From NCBI GenBank assembly GCA_014529385.2, contig CM043944.1, positions 89,471,384 through 89,535,383 on the forward strand: DNA of 64,000 nt, read 5' to 3'. The DNA is from Adiantum capillus-veneris. Taxonomy: Eukaryota; Streptophyta; Polypodiopsida; Polypodiales; Pteridaceae. Positions 1-10,678 of this stretch are shown in pieces. Every line of letters begins with the position of its first letter. Positions within the stretch are counted from its first letter, which is position 1. Position numbers and translations under genes: made by a program. Below the pieces are notes generated by a model that was not told the origin of the DNA, did not search any database, and worked only from the letters and a program-made list of their open reading frames with translations.

Positions 1-2906
1 TCTGCATTTGGTAGTGTTAAAAACGCGTGAATCTATAATTTGTTGTTGTGCTGCCTAGATCGGTGAATCTGCACTAGATGAGCATCTACACACTGCCTAA
101 ATCGGCAAATCTATGTTTCCGTGACCAATGGACTATGCTAGGTATAAAAATAAAAAATATAATATTTATCACATGTGTGAGACCAATTTGGAGCATGTTT
201 GAGTAGGACGGTACTTACAAAATGTTGTTCACTGTCCCAGAGCACCTTAGCTCACATGAGTAGTTGTATATCTTAATGACAAATGATTATAATAAAAAAT
301 CCTTTAAATTAATGAGAAAGCAAAGCCGAAGTAGCGTGTGCGTGCATAGAGAGATATAATTGAGAGAATGACCATTCAAATTAGGGGGTAGCACAAAAAT
401 AGAATGCTCGTACAAGCTGGAGAGGGTTGTAACTGTGTTGTTCTCTTTTGGAATGGGAGTAATAGACACATCCAGATTTGTAGACAAGAGAGTTAGCATA
501 CTTAACAAATGAAGTACGGAGTAAGAGATTAGGTTAGATAGTGGATCGGTACACAAAGAATGCTAGCTGAGAATCTTTTAGAATATTGTTAGTGGAATAT
601 GACCTGAATGTGATAAGTAATACTGTAAAAATAAAAGAAGGGGATTTATGGTGTGATTAGTGAGCTTCATGACATCGTAAAATTACGTACCTGGAGTCAG
701 TTTGAAGAAGTGACTAGTATCCAAATCGTCAGATGCTAAACAAGTTCTTGAAAATAAAGGGCAATAGCAAAATTCATCATTTGAGTAACTTCATGCAAGA
801 TAGAATAAACCAAAGTATAGATGCCATAAAGTTCAAGTCGTACAGATGGGTGTCATATATGGGTGAGGTGGATTGTTTATGCAGTGAGTAAATTTTTAAA
901 CCATTGATTGTTGTCGCAAGAAAATTAGAAGCTAATAAAATTGCACCAGTGTTATTGAAACTAGCTAAAATAGAAAAACATCGGCTAGATTCCATGCTTT
1001 CCTTCAAGTAAATTAACAAAGTTTTACAATTTTTATTGTGAACACCTGAAAATATTTGAATTCTGACCTAAAAAAACAAAAGAGCTTAAAGTGTGCCCTT
1101 AGTTTCTTCAGTTAGAAAAATTGTTTTTTTTTTGCAAGCCCTAACTCGATTAACAAAATTTACTGATCCAAAGTTTGATTTCCACCATTGCTCTCTCAAA
1201 CAGAATTTTGCGTGAAAATTTTTGTAGGAACTACTTTTGATGGTCATTGTTGAATGGATATAACAAACACTGAAATACCAAGAGACATAGCAACGCTTAT
1301 CTCCACCTTAAACATAGACACACAAATTTCACACCACGTAGCCACGAACATTAACTTCATGCTATGAGAGACCATATAGAACACTTACAGTATGTGTGTA
1401 TTTGTGTGTTTGTGTGAGTGTGTACGCATATATCATTGGAATTGATGAGTGATTGTGTGTGGAGGGCAAGATGTCATCGACGTGCAAGGATGTTGGGGAG
1501 AATCAAATACAAAGGTAGGGTCCGCAACGTGGTTGTAATATTGATATCAATTAAGGTCCAAAAGGGAAGGGGGAGAAGGGGGGGAAGAGAGATAGAACTG
1601 TATCGAAATGTTATATTAACCGTCGTCAGAATGCTAAAACTATGTATGAGAGAAAACTGATGCAATCCTTGTGTATCTATTTCAATGCCTGGATACAAAA
1701 ATAAAAGGAAGGACAATGAAAGATGGAAAGATTAAAACCAAAAGCCTAAAATAGTGATGAAAATCAATATGATCATCGTTAATGCTCGAGGATACCCGAC
1801 AAAAGGCATTGTGCAAGAAAGTATTGCATTGGTTGCCGAAGAGCTTTGTTGATGTCCAATGCTATAAGGAGTCATAATGGGGGGGGAAAGAGAGATGGAG
1901 AAATGAAATGAAATGTTATATTATTATTTGTTTTCAACTAAAGAAAAAAAATCATGGAATGAACAAAATACTCGGTAAATCAGTCATCCTTCCTCCACAG
2001 GTCTTAGCTTCTCTCTAAAGAGCTACTCTCACTGTTATCGAACGTGCAGGTGTGACAACTTTGGCTCCTTCGTTTCCAAGAAAGGTAAGAATATGGCAAG
2101 AATAGCTTTCTTCAGCACGGAAAGAAGCTTACAGTGTGAGCATGGCACATTTAAAATACTGGATGCACTTGGAAGCTTGCAGTAATCATTGGCCGCCTCT
2201 GTAGGTTGAACTAGGAGGGGAGAAAGAGAGAAAACGAGAGTGATAGGGAGTGTGAGCCGGAAAAGGGCGGCTGTGGCCCTTCAATTCTTAGAGATGCAAA
2301 AAAACCTGTTAATATTGTATGCTGCATTCGAGTCTTGGGCCAAAAGACCTTAAATTCTTGGAGATGCAAAAACCTTGGCGAATCTGCTTGCACTCAAATG
2401 AATCAACATGACACATGCACATGCACATGCACAAAGAATCCAAAAGGAAGCTCGTAAGCTAACTACATGCACACCGCTTTAGACAGTCAATCAAGGATGA
2501 AATTCTTGACAGAGTAGGCAAGGTGGAATCAATATCGAGCACAACTAATCCCTTGATCTTTGCGAGATTGCTTGAGGATTTTTATTTTTTTTTAAACGAA
2601 GGGACCATCCCCTGCATGCTTTTGTTTTTGTTTCCTATTCATGTACATACCTGCACCTACTTGAGCATGGGTAGAGAAGATCCAAGCTAGTGAAGAGAAA
2701 CCATGAACTAGTCTTCCTAGAAAGGAAATTTCCTAGATAGCTTGTGCATTGCAGAATGGATCAAAGGAGAAGCTAAAAACAAAGAGTATCAGAGGCAACC
2801 AAATCATCCACGGTCATAGACAAAAACAAGACCCAGACCATAACAAGCTGTCAGTATAGTGATGCCCGCTTGTGTGTGTGTAAAAGGGGGGTTCTAGTTG
2901 TTCCTT
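1..2906. other. Spacer without recognisable gene
   Basis: I see no protein family, RNA gene or mobile-element end here. Short open frames on both strands are low-complexity. There is a TG-rich stretch near 1391-1427, an ACATGC run near 2409-2433, and a 27-bp imperfect direct repeat (ATTCTTAGAGATGCAAA type) at about 2281 and 2351. It forms the left flank of the element starting at 2912. Confidence 0.6.
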
Positions 2907-2911
2907 CATTA

Positions 2912-2941
2912 GGGCCAAAAACGACTCAAAAAGGGTTGTGT
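2912..2941 (+). repeat. Left terminal inverted repeat
   Basis: This 30-bp end matches the minus strand at 14164-14135 with four mismatches, the shared core being GACTCAAAAAGGG. TA precedes it at 2910-2911. An inner hairpin-like pair CAAAACGG / CGTTTTGG lies at about 2982-3012. Confidence 0.65.
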
Positions 2942-3950
2942 AAGGAATTGGTTAACTTACTAATTAGCAGAGCTGTCTATGGTCAAAACGGCTCCAGATT
3001 TGTCGTTTTGGTCATTTAAAGCATATATACGCAATCTAAAGCGTATCTAGGTACATATCTCTAAATATTAAAAAAGATATCATTTTCTTCACATTACTTT
3101 GCGGCTCACCTCGAAATTTGTTCTCATTTACTTCACTGAGCGACAAATAGTTGTTTCTTGTAACATTTAATGGCCTAAAAACTTGTGTGGAGCGGAAATT
3201 AGCATGAACATAGTGGGCATTTCATTAGAATAGATTCCTAATGAGAATTACAAGAGTGCTTGGGTGGAGAGAGCAACAAAAAGCATAACACCTAGTTAGA
3301 TAGCATGAACAATACTTTCAAAAGAGAGAGAAATTAATCTATTGACAACAGTTGAGGACCGGATTTACATGGAGACGGTCCCCCCTCCAAAAGGCTTTGT
3401 ACTATGGTTTCTCTCATCAAGAGAGACATTGTACAATACAATTCTTTGTGTTCCTTCAAGACTAGCTAGTGCAATGAAGATGAAAGCTTCATGCACTAAG
3501 CAAAACATTTATCAAACACAACATCAATTGTCTCCGGTCTTAGACCCAAGACCTCACATGCCTTCGAAGATGGTGAGAGCTAGCAGGGTATGAGAGTAGA
3601 TTGAGAGGAAGAAGGAGTATTCTTACGAGAAAGATGTACATCTCCTCACATAATCACTCATATTAGCATAGCTTAGCTTAGTAATTAGCATGGTAGAGGA
3701 GATGAGCATGCATTGAAGCTTGTCTCTTGGTTGGATTTGCATCACAAAGCCAAGAGTTGTTGGTGTAGGCCTCCCTTCTCACAAGCTTGGAGTAGGTGAT
3801 AAGCTTTCCATTAAAGCTTGAGAAGGAGAGAGAGTCTTCTTTACTTCACACATGAGATTGTGTGAGTGTGTGTGTCAATAATGCCTTGCAAAAATCATCC
3901 CTCTCTCTCTCTCTTGGTTGACCCCTCTTGCTATTTGCTCATGCTACTGT

Positions 3951-4288
3951 CTCATTGGACCTCCCTAGGGCTAGCCAATGACAATTAAGCAGCATAAGTG
4001 ATAGCCTTCTGACATGTGTCCCCCTTTCCCCTTTTGTGAGAACTTTAAGTAATTTAATAATTCAACGAAACTCTCATTGGACCCCTTTTCCTCCTGGCCA
4101 ATAGGAATCAGGCAAGCCATTTGGCTGCTGAATGCTCATTGGACCCCTTGGGAGACTGTCCAATGGTCTTCTAGAGAGCTTAATTCTCATTGGTTCTTTT
4201 ATTAAGTGTCTTTAAATTAATTAAACTATATTTACTCTAGCCTTTAATTCTCATTGGTCCACCTCCAAGGCCATCCAATAGGAATTGG
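3951..4288. promoter_or_regulatory. Array of paired ATTGG / CCAAT boxes
   Basis: Five units begin with CTCATTGG (ATTGG at 3954, 4076, 4138, 4189 and 4253). Four are followed by the inverted CCAAT (3975, 4098, 4160, 4275), with start-to-start spacing of 21, 22, 22 and 22 bp, about two helical turns. CCAAT is the known recognition pentamer of the histone-fold factor NF-Y. That this array drives the transposase-like gene about 600 bp downstream is inference. Confidence 0.45.
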
Positions 4289-4349
4289 GTACACCTTGTG
4301 GGCATCTGGGCTAGGGAGCTGACATGTGTCCCTCATGTGTAAAGTGAGC

Positions 4350-4350
<1 letters not shown>

Positions 4351-4400
<50 letters not shown>
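4351..4400. repeat. (TG)n microsatellite
   Basis: A pure run of TG dinucleotides about 50 bp long, between the CCAAT array and the transposase-like gene. Confidence 0.95.
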
Positions 4401-4401
<1 letters not shown>

Positions 4402-4847
4402 CTTTCTCTCTCATCCCCTACAAGCAAGGCTCGCCCCCTCCTATGTAGGGATTGCTAAAGACTTTTGGGACACACACAAAGCATCCAAAGTTTGACCTTT
4501 GGACACAACCTTTGAATTTTGGAACCTTAGCATTTTGGAAGTCTTAATGGGCTGAACCTTAGGGTCTTTTAATCCCATTGTTGAACATGGCTCTTTTGCA
4601 GATGGACCCCCCTTTGGATCTCTATTTTCCCTCCTTTTGATCCCTACTATGGCCGGTCTGCTAGCTTAACCAATATTCTAGCTTTTTCTCCCCTGGCACT
4701 TCCCCATATTAAATGATCAGTTTAACATGAGAAAATCATTTAGGAGAATTAGATATTGATTATTATGACATTTCCACTTTTGAATCACTCAATATCTCTC
4801 TTTTCTCTCACCTTTCGTGAGCTTTATATCTTCTTCTTTGATGCACC

Positions 4848-5312
4848 TTGTTCTGCTACTATGTTATTTCCATTATACTTTCTATGTGTTCATTACTTAC
4901 AATGAGTAATACATCTTTTATTAGTGATAACCGCAAGTTTCACTTGAACATTAAGCTAAGCCAAGACTATGCTACTAAGAGGAGTGTTTATCAAAGACCA
5001 GTTACAACTAAAAATGAAGCACAACAACTTCACAACGAGGGAAAGAAACACATTGATATATGGATAGATGGGAGCTTGTATCCACCGGATCCTAGCACTG
5101 GAAGGTATCCATCTTTTCACACACCTCATGATTTGATGAGATTTGTTGGTGATGGGGTTGATGGCTTGCTAGGATATAGTTCTAGGCTATCTCATTTACA
5201 CATTGATGATACACATTACATTCAATGTCTCAAAACTATTTTGTCTTCAAATGCAACAAGAATTTTAGAACTTGAAAACCAAATAGCATCTCTAAGACAA
5301 GAAAATCATTAG
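4848..5312 (+). CDS. Small ORF upstream of transposase, possible N-terminal exon
   Basis: An open frame of 154 codons. The in-frame ATG at 4902 (MSNTSF) looks like a better start than 4848, because the first 18 residues are hydrophobic and low-complexity. The product is hydrophilic, contains the phrase WIDGSLYPPDPSTGRYPSFH in its middle, and ends in a short heptad-like stretch (ILELENQIASLRQEN), suggesting a coiled coil. I do not recognise a family. It precedes the transposase-like frame by about 50 bp on the same strand, so it may be its N-terminal part, separated by a stop, or a separate accessory protein of the element. Confidence 0.45.
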   Translation: MFCYYVISIILSMCSLLTMSNTSFISDNRKFHLNIKLSQDYATKRSVYQRPVTTKNEAQQLHNEGKKHIDIWIDGSLYPPDPSTGRYPSFHTPHDLMRFVGDGVDGLLGYSSRLSHLHIDDTHYIQCLKTILSSNATRILELENQIASLRQENH

Positions 5313-5363
5313 CTTCAGACTTTAAAAGAAACTCCAATAGGATTAAGAGCACGAGTAAGATGA

Positions 5364-7309
5364 ATGAGAAATGTAGTAAACTTAACAGAATGTTCTGGAC
5401 AAAGAAAAAAAAGATTAAAGATTACTAGAGAACATCTGACTAGTATTTTAGGATTTGATATGTCCAATGTTCAAGAAAGGGTGAGATTTTTGAATGAGGT
5501 AATGAACAAAAGTGATATTTTGAAACTTTTGAAACTTCCTGAAAATCAAACTCAGAAGAAATTGGTATTTCAAAATTTACTAAAAGATATGGGTTTACTG
5601 GTCCAACCTTCTCAAATGCAAGAAGTTTGTGACAGAGTGGGGATGACTAGAAGGGGTTATAGGGCCATCTCTAAAAGCTGGTTTCAGGTTTTAAAGTATT
5701 ACAAGATTAAAGCTTTTGGGTTGCCTACGCCTCACAATGTTGGGAAAGTTAGGACTCTGTTAAACAAAGAAATACCCGAACATTTTGGAGAGTACTATCA
5801 TATAGAAGGAACGATGCCATATGAAAAACAGAAAAAAAAATCTTCTTTTGAGTATAATGTTTTTAATAACATTTGGATGAGTATAAAAAATATTCAATCT
5901 GCTATGGTGAGATACTATAGCATGCAAGAAGTAGATTGTGAAGGAGAACTTATATCTGTTATGAAATTGGATGAATCTCAAATTCAAAAATGTTAAAAAA
6001 TAGAAAGAGTATCCATATCCCTAATAAATAGAGCATTGGACTATAGCAAGGGTAAGCTTGATTCCCCATACCAAAAAACTCAATCAGGAATGGAGCTTTG
6101 GAGGATCGGAGCAGCTCAAATACCAGTAGAAAATCACGATACATTGAAATGGCTCTTTTTGCAGACCGATATCCCTTCCGTTATACAGGACCAAAATGCA
6201 GGTGAAAAACTCCGTGTAGATGGCATGGGTGACTTTATTGTAGAATGGAACTTGAGTGCCGACCTAAAAGCATTAAAGAGCATGTTTGGTGTATGTGGAG
6301 GTGCCTATACCAAGTATCCATGTCTATATTGCATGGCAAGCACTGTAACAAAAGGATGGCTTGCAGAACAGGAGGTTGGAAAACCAACATCGAGAAATAG
6401 TGTGAACGTCATCGACTACCCATCATCTTCTATGATTTGGTATCCAATTCTAACAATAGATTTAGAAAATGTACATATATGTACAATGCATATAGAGATT
6501 AGAATCTTGGACAAATTGCTTCGACTCCATCTTGATTATGCATATTTTATTAAGCTAAGTAGACTTGCAAACGAGTGCATCGAAAAATGCGAGGATTTGC
6601 TCTATCAAATGGGTTTTCATGGTGGTCAAGTGCATCTAAAAAAAGATCCTACTCTTTCAAAAGGAATGTGTGATGTTTTGCAAGATGTTTCAATGGGTGG
6701 AGCAAAAGACAGACGATTTTTGAGTAACCATGACAACAAACAAGTTGATGCTATGTGGAACTGTTGGAAGGATCTTTGTGTAATAACGACCAATGTCAAA
6801 AGTAGACCAGACGTAGCCAACAAACGCATGGAAGTGTGGAAGAAGCTCGACAATTTTTTGAAAGTTTTGAGACAACAAGTTAGCTCTGCTACTTATGCAG
6901 ATGACTTTAAAAAGACAGTAAATCTTTTAATAACTGCTATTACAGATGCTTGGGGAGCAAAAGACATCACATATTACTTGGTGAGTATTCAATTACTTTT
7001 AAAGTCTGGATAGTATTTTACATTGCATCCTATGAGTTCAACTAACTTTTTTTTTTGCATATTTTGTACCTGCATGGACCATATTTTGCAAAACAAGGAT
7101 CCCTTGCAACATGGAATACTCAGGGAATGGAAAAATCTCACTATCAAGCGAGGACTTCTTTTTTCAAATGTACGAGAAAGGGAGGGGGACAAAGAAGGAG
7201 CAATGCACTAAAGGAATTATTCAATTGGTTCTATAGGAGGCAATTACAACAGATGAGATCAAACAACCATGCTGCTCAACCACAGATGGAGATTAATGAT
7301 TCACTTTGA
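5364..7309 (+). pseudogene. Transposase-like gene, broken
   Basis: Three open blocks in one direction read as one decayed protein: 5364-5996, 6036-6980 and 7055-7309. The middle block has a conserved-looking core, EWNLSADLKALKSMFG, then a Cys-rich YPCLYC, a pattern seen in DDE-like transposases where an Asp in a D-LK context precedes a C-x2-C. The last block has H-LYLHG and QGMEKSHYQA, resembling the C-terminal His and Gly-x-Glu-Lys stretch of such enzymes; its Glu is a plausible third acidic residue. A stop and frame change lie at 5994. A splice donor (TTG/GTGAGT) follows 6980, but the expected acceptor before the last block reads TTTTTTTTGCAT instead of GCAG. The superfamily is unassigned. 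Role inferred: excision and insertion of the 2912-14164 element. Confidence 0.5.
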
Positions 7310-7518
7310 AACTTTGTACCGAATATTTCTAAAGAGATCCAAATTCAAAAAAGATATTTTGGTGCAAAACTTTGTCAAATTTACATCAGTTTTTTATTTT
7401 TTTTCATCTCTAGGCATGTCACCCCTATATCTCAAAAACTTTCTTCTTTTATAGCCCCCAAGAAGGTTGACATTTGTCTCCTCACTGCTGATGCTGCATA
7501 GCTAGAGTAGCAAAGAAA

Positions 7519-8985
7519 CTATCCTGCTCTTGAGGCATTGAATCCTGCAACATATCCAAATATTCTAAGTGATGCAGCTCTCTGAAGTATCATGATCTTG
7601 TTTGCATTGATTTGAAGGGGGGTGTACCCCAAAAACCGTGACAATATCTTCAAGGAAAATATTGGAAACTCAGGATAATAATACTGCACTTGCAAAGCAC
7701 AGAAGGTGGCACTATCCAATGTAGGCATGTAGTGCATGAGAGAGGAGGCATCCCTTCTTGAAGTGCCCTCTATTGCTTTCCCTCTCGAGTCTTTAGCTCT
7801 CCCAAGAAAATTGTCTTTGCCAAGGAGTTCAATCTGCAAAACAAGACATAATGAGTAATTAAAACAAACTTGAAAAAAAAGGAAGATTTCAGAAGGGAGA
7901 TCAACTAAATCTACCTTTTGCAACTCATCCTCGGCAATGACTTTTTCTTGAAGGAGATTGCATGATCCAGTCATCTCTCTTATGTCAACATCCTTTCCAA
8001 ATTTTTTCCAGCTTAAAGTCTCTGCCAAAAGATTGGATGCCAAGCTCAACAAGTCTCTTCTCAAAATCCTCATCTTTGAGGGAAGGTTTTTCCTCTTCCA
8101 CTCTTCTCATGCATAAAGCAAGTGCATCAGGAGCAGGAAGAAAAACTTTATTGGATGTCTGAAGATCAAGTTCCAAAAACTCCTTTTTTAACTCTTCTTC
8201 TGTGTCAATAAATCTTTGGCCACCTCAGAAGCTTCAGAAATGGTTGCAATACAGTAGTCCTCCTTCATATTAAGCAGACATTGGATATGATGGAGAGGGA
8301 TATACTCTTTTCCATTGATATAGAAGTAGGGAAGGTTCGGAACAGTAAGGGAAGCCTCAGACACCTCTACCTCCTCCGTTTGCTCATCAATGACAGTACT
8401 AGCTCTAAATTGAGCCACATCAAAATTTGCACTCTCCTGCTCCTCAGCTGCAACATCAATTTCCTCCTCTTCTAGAATTTCACTTTTCTCAAGCTGCAAA
8501 ATTGTGGAAACATTTGTATTTGTTCCCTCTTCATCTGTATCTTTCACTTCATCAGCTTTGACTTGCATGTCAACTTTAAGGAACAAAAAGAAAAGAAAGG
8601 AAACTTCTTTTGTAACAAGGTTGCAAGGCTTTGAATGTAATTGACAAGAAATGGTAGGTGGACAAATAAATGAAGTCTTCTTAGAAAATCTTCCAAACCT
8701 CCTTGTTACTTTGCTTTTCTCAATTGAGTTGGTAGTAAATTCAGTTAGATGGCAATAAGTCTTACCATCTAAAACCAAACACTTGCCTTCAACTGCCTCT
8801 TCAAACTCTTTGAATTCTTCTGACACAAAGTCCTTCAAATAGTCTAGCATAACTGCAAGATCAAACAAAGGGTTGAATATTTCATATGCTTTGGTGTACA
8901 CTTCCATGTCCCCACCATCCATCATAGCAACCAAGAGCTTCTCACTTGGACTCTCCTTTAGAATCTCCTCGCGACCTTCGTTCAT
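7519..8985 (-). pseudogene. Acidic protein of unknown function, spliced, frameshifted
   Basis: The start ATG is at 8985 (MNEGREEILKESPSEK). An intron with GTAAG donor at 8765 and TTAAAG acceptor ending at 8574 (192 bp) joins in frame to VDMQVKADEVKDTDEEG. The middle is strongly acidic (clusters such as EILEEEEIDVAAEEQES), followed by PYFYINGKEYIPLHHIQCLL. A one-base frameshift near 8218 continues as RFIDTEEELKKEFLELDLQT and on to about 7985. A second intron (donor GTAGAT near 7914, acceptor TTTTGCAG near 7833) leads to a final exon with SLMHYMPTLDSATFCALQ. No family is recognised. Acidic tracts are common in histone chaperones, but that link is only suggested by the neighbouring histone-like genes. 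It is divergent from the H3-like gene across the tandem arrays. Confidence 0.5.
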
Positions 8986-9063
8986 GGTTTTGAAAAAAAA
9001 AATCAAATCTGAGAAGCTAGACTAAAATATAGAGGTGAAGTCAAAGAACCCAAACAGCATGAT

Positions 9064-9330
9064 AGAAGCCCCCCGGCACAATCTGCGGCCTTCGTCTATC
9101 GCGTCGTGCCTGTTAACAAGGACGCGCCAAAAGAAGCCCAAACAAAGCGCCGAACCAAAGTGATGGAGTGGAGAGAGAAGCCCGAACGAAGCGATAGAGG
9201 TACGTTCCACAACTTGCAAAGTCTTCCCCTCGCGTCGTGCGGGAACAAACTGATGGAGTGGGGAGAAGCCCGAACGAAGCGATAGAGGTCCCACCCAGCC
9301 TTTGGAAAAGCTTACCCTCGCGTCGTGCGG
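9064..9330. repeat. Left CpG-rich tandem array
   Basis: Units of about 88 bp. CCCGAACGAAGCGATAGAGG recurs at 9181 and 9269, and a weaker copy starts near 9135. Each unit also has CCTCGCGTCGTGCGG (about 9230 and 9318). The CpG density is far above that of the rest of the window. It lies immediately upstream of the minus-strand acidic gene. Confidence 0.7.
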
Positions 9331-9479
9331 GACCAAGAGAGAATTCATGGTAGAGTGGAGAGAGAAGTAAAGCAGAGCAAATTTTCGGGTCGTGCGGCAC
9401 CAATAAAAGTACAACACCAATAAAAGACGAGATCAAGCTTTATATAAGGTGCTAAAAAATTATCGTTATGGACACGTGT

Positions 9480-10012
9480 CATCCATTCACACTTCCGGAG
9501 TGCGTCTTATCTCTATCCCGTACGACATGATAGGGATATCCTCTTGCATCTTTTCATCGATCCGCACACCCCCTTTCTGCCCTATTTTTCACACTTTTGG
9601 AGTTCGTCTTATATCTATCCCGTACAACGCGATAGGGAGGTCTTCTAGACTTTGGGTGTCGCTCCTATCGCTTCATGTGGTGTCCTTCCATGTTTCCGGG
9701 CCAAGCTCAACATCTTCACACAAGACGTGATAGCGACAAGTTCTAAACTGTGGGTGGCCCACCTATCGCATCGTGCGGGGTCTTTTTATGTTTCCGTGCC
9801 ATGCGCTTTTGAGATCAGCATCTTCACATACGACGCGATAGCGACATGTTCTAGACTGTGGGTGGCCCACCTATCGCATTGTCCGGTGTCTTTTCATTTT
9901 CCCGCGACATGCGCTACCAAGCTCAGTAGTTTCACATACGACGCGATAGCGAGATGGTCTAGACTACGGGTGGGTGGCCCCCCTATCGCATCGTGCGGTG
10001 TTTTAAAGTATT
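9480..10012. repeat. Right CpG-rich tandem array with inverted cores
   Basis: About five units of 98-108 bp. TTCTAGAC-type unit starts are visible at 9643, 9741, 9849 and 9957; earlier, more diverged units (CTATCCCGTAC) start near 9488 and 9590. Each later unit contains CCTATCGCATCGTGCGG and, about 70 bp on, TACGACGCGATAGCGA, so CTATCGC and GCGATAG form an inverted pair within and between units. The array ends 15 bp before the H3-like ATG. Subterminal or promoter repeats bound by a transposon protein, or a replication or centromere-like array, are possible roles (inference). Confidence 0.75.
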
Positions 10013-10026
10013 TTGTGACTCTTAAA

Positions 10027-10525
10027 TGAAGAGGACAAAACAAACTACAGGAAAATTTTACCAAGCCCCAAAGATCCAGAGAAAGATGATGATTCAGAGA
10101 AACCACCTCCGCAACCTCGTTAGAGGCCTACTGCTAGAAAAAGATCGAATTATCAAGTCAAATCTCTAATGGAAATAAGAAAAGCACAAAAGTCTACTTG
10201 ACTTCTGATTCCAAAGCTACCTTTTATGAGAGTTGTCAAAGAGATATCAGATAGACTTGTGAGCATGATGAATATCAAAACCTTTGTTTCAGTAAGTTGG
10301 CAATCTCAAGCCTTGATGTGCCTTCAGGAAGCTTCCGAGGATTTTCTCATAGACTTGATGAATTATAGCTACATTGCAGCTACATTTGCTCACAGGGTCA
10401 CACTTATGAGCAAAGATTTTGTGCTTGTGTCAAGGATGAGGTACAAGTTTGATAAGGCTCTTGAGCTTATTCCTAGTGAGGATGCTAAAGCCTTCCAAAT
10501 TTTAAATATCCCCCCTTCTAGGTAG
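10027..10525 (+). pseudogene. Histone H3-like (possibly CENH3-like) gene, broken
   Basis: The ATG at 10027 starts MKRTKQTTGKFYQAP, matching the canonical H3 tail: R2, T3, K4, Q5, T6 and K9 are present, while S10 is Phe. A frameshift near 10065-10075 moves to the next frame (SPKDPEKDDDSEKPPPQPR), then a TAG at 10121, then the pre-fold region SLMEIRKAQKST, a TGA at 10199, and LLIPKLPFMRVVKEI (alpha-N and helix 1). CLQEASEDFLIDL follows (helix 2), then AHRVTLMSKDFVLVSRMR (loop 2 and helix 3). LLIP and the long helix1-loop1 segment, about 8 residues longer than canonical H3 between EI and LQEA, recall centromeric H3 variants. After the fold there is a C-terminal extension (KALELIPSEDAKAF) absent from H3. 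Two stops and one frameshift argue for a pseudogene in this copy. Confidence 0.75.
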
Positions 10526-10678
10526 CAGAAAGATTCAGGGGTTGTCATTGAAGATGTTACACATTAGTATGAGACAAGAAAGGCCCAGGATATCAAATCA
10601 GGAAAGGAGGTTGAGAGGGAGCAAGACATGATGTCAGAGGATTCTATCCTTACAGAGCAAGCATAAATTTTAAGATCA

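Larger units (their letters stand above)
3184..4847. other. Non-coding 5' region of the TIR element
   Basis: No convincing coding sequence is present. The stretch holds CT and TG runs, the phrase CTGACATGTGTCCC twice (about 4009 and 4319), and the ATTGG/CCAAT array described separately. It lies directly upstream of the transposase-like ORFs and may be their promoter region, or a smaller insertion within the transposon. Confidence 0.4.

Noticed and set aside
3342-3593. 83-codon plus-strand open frame
   Set aside because: No recognisable motif, and it lies in the non-coding 5' part of the TIR element.
9480-10012. CRISPR-like array
   Set aside because: Units are diverged end to end with no constant repeat and unique spacer pattern; plant nuclear context.
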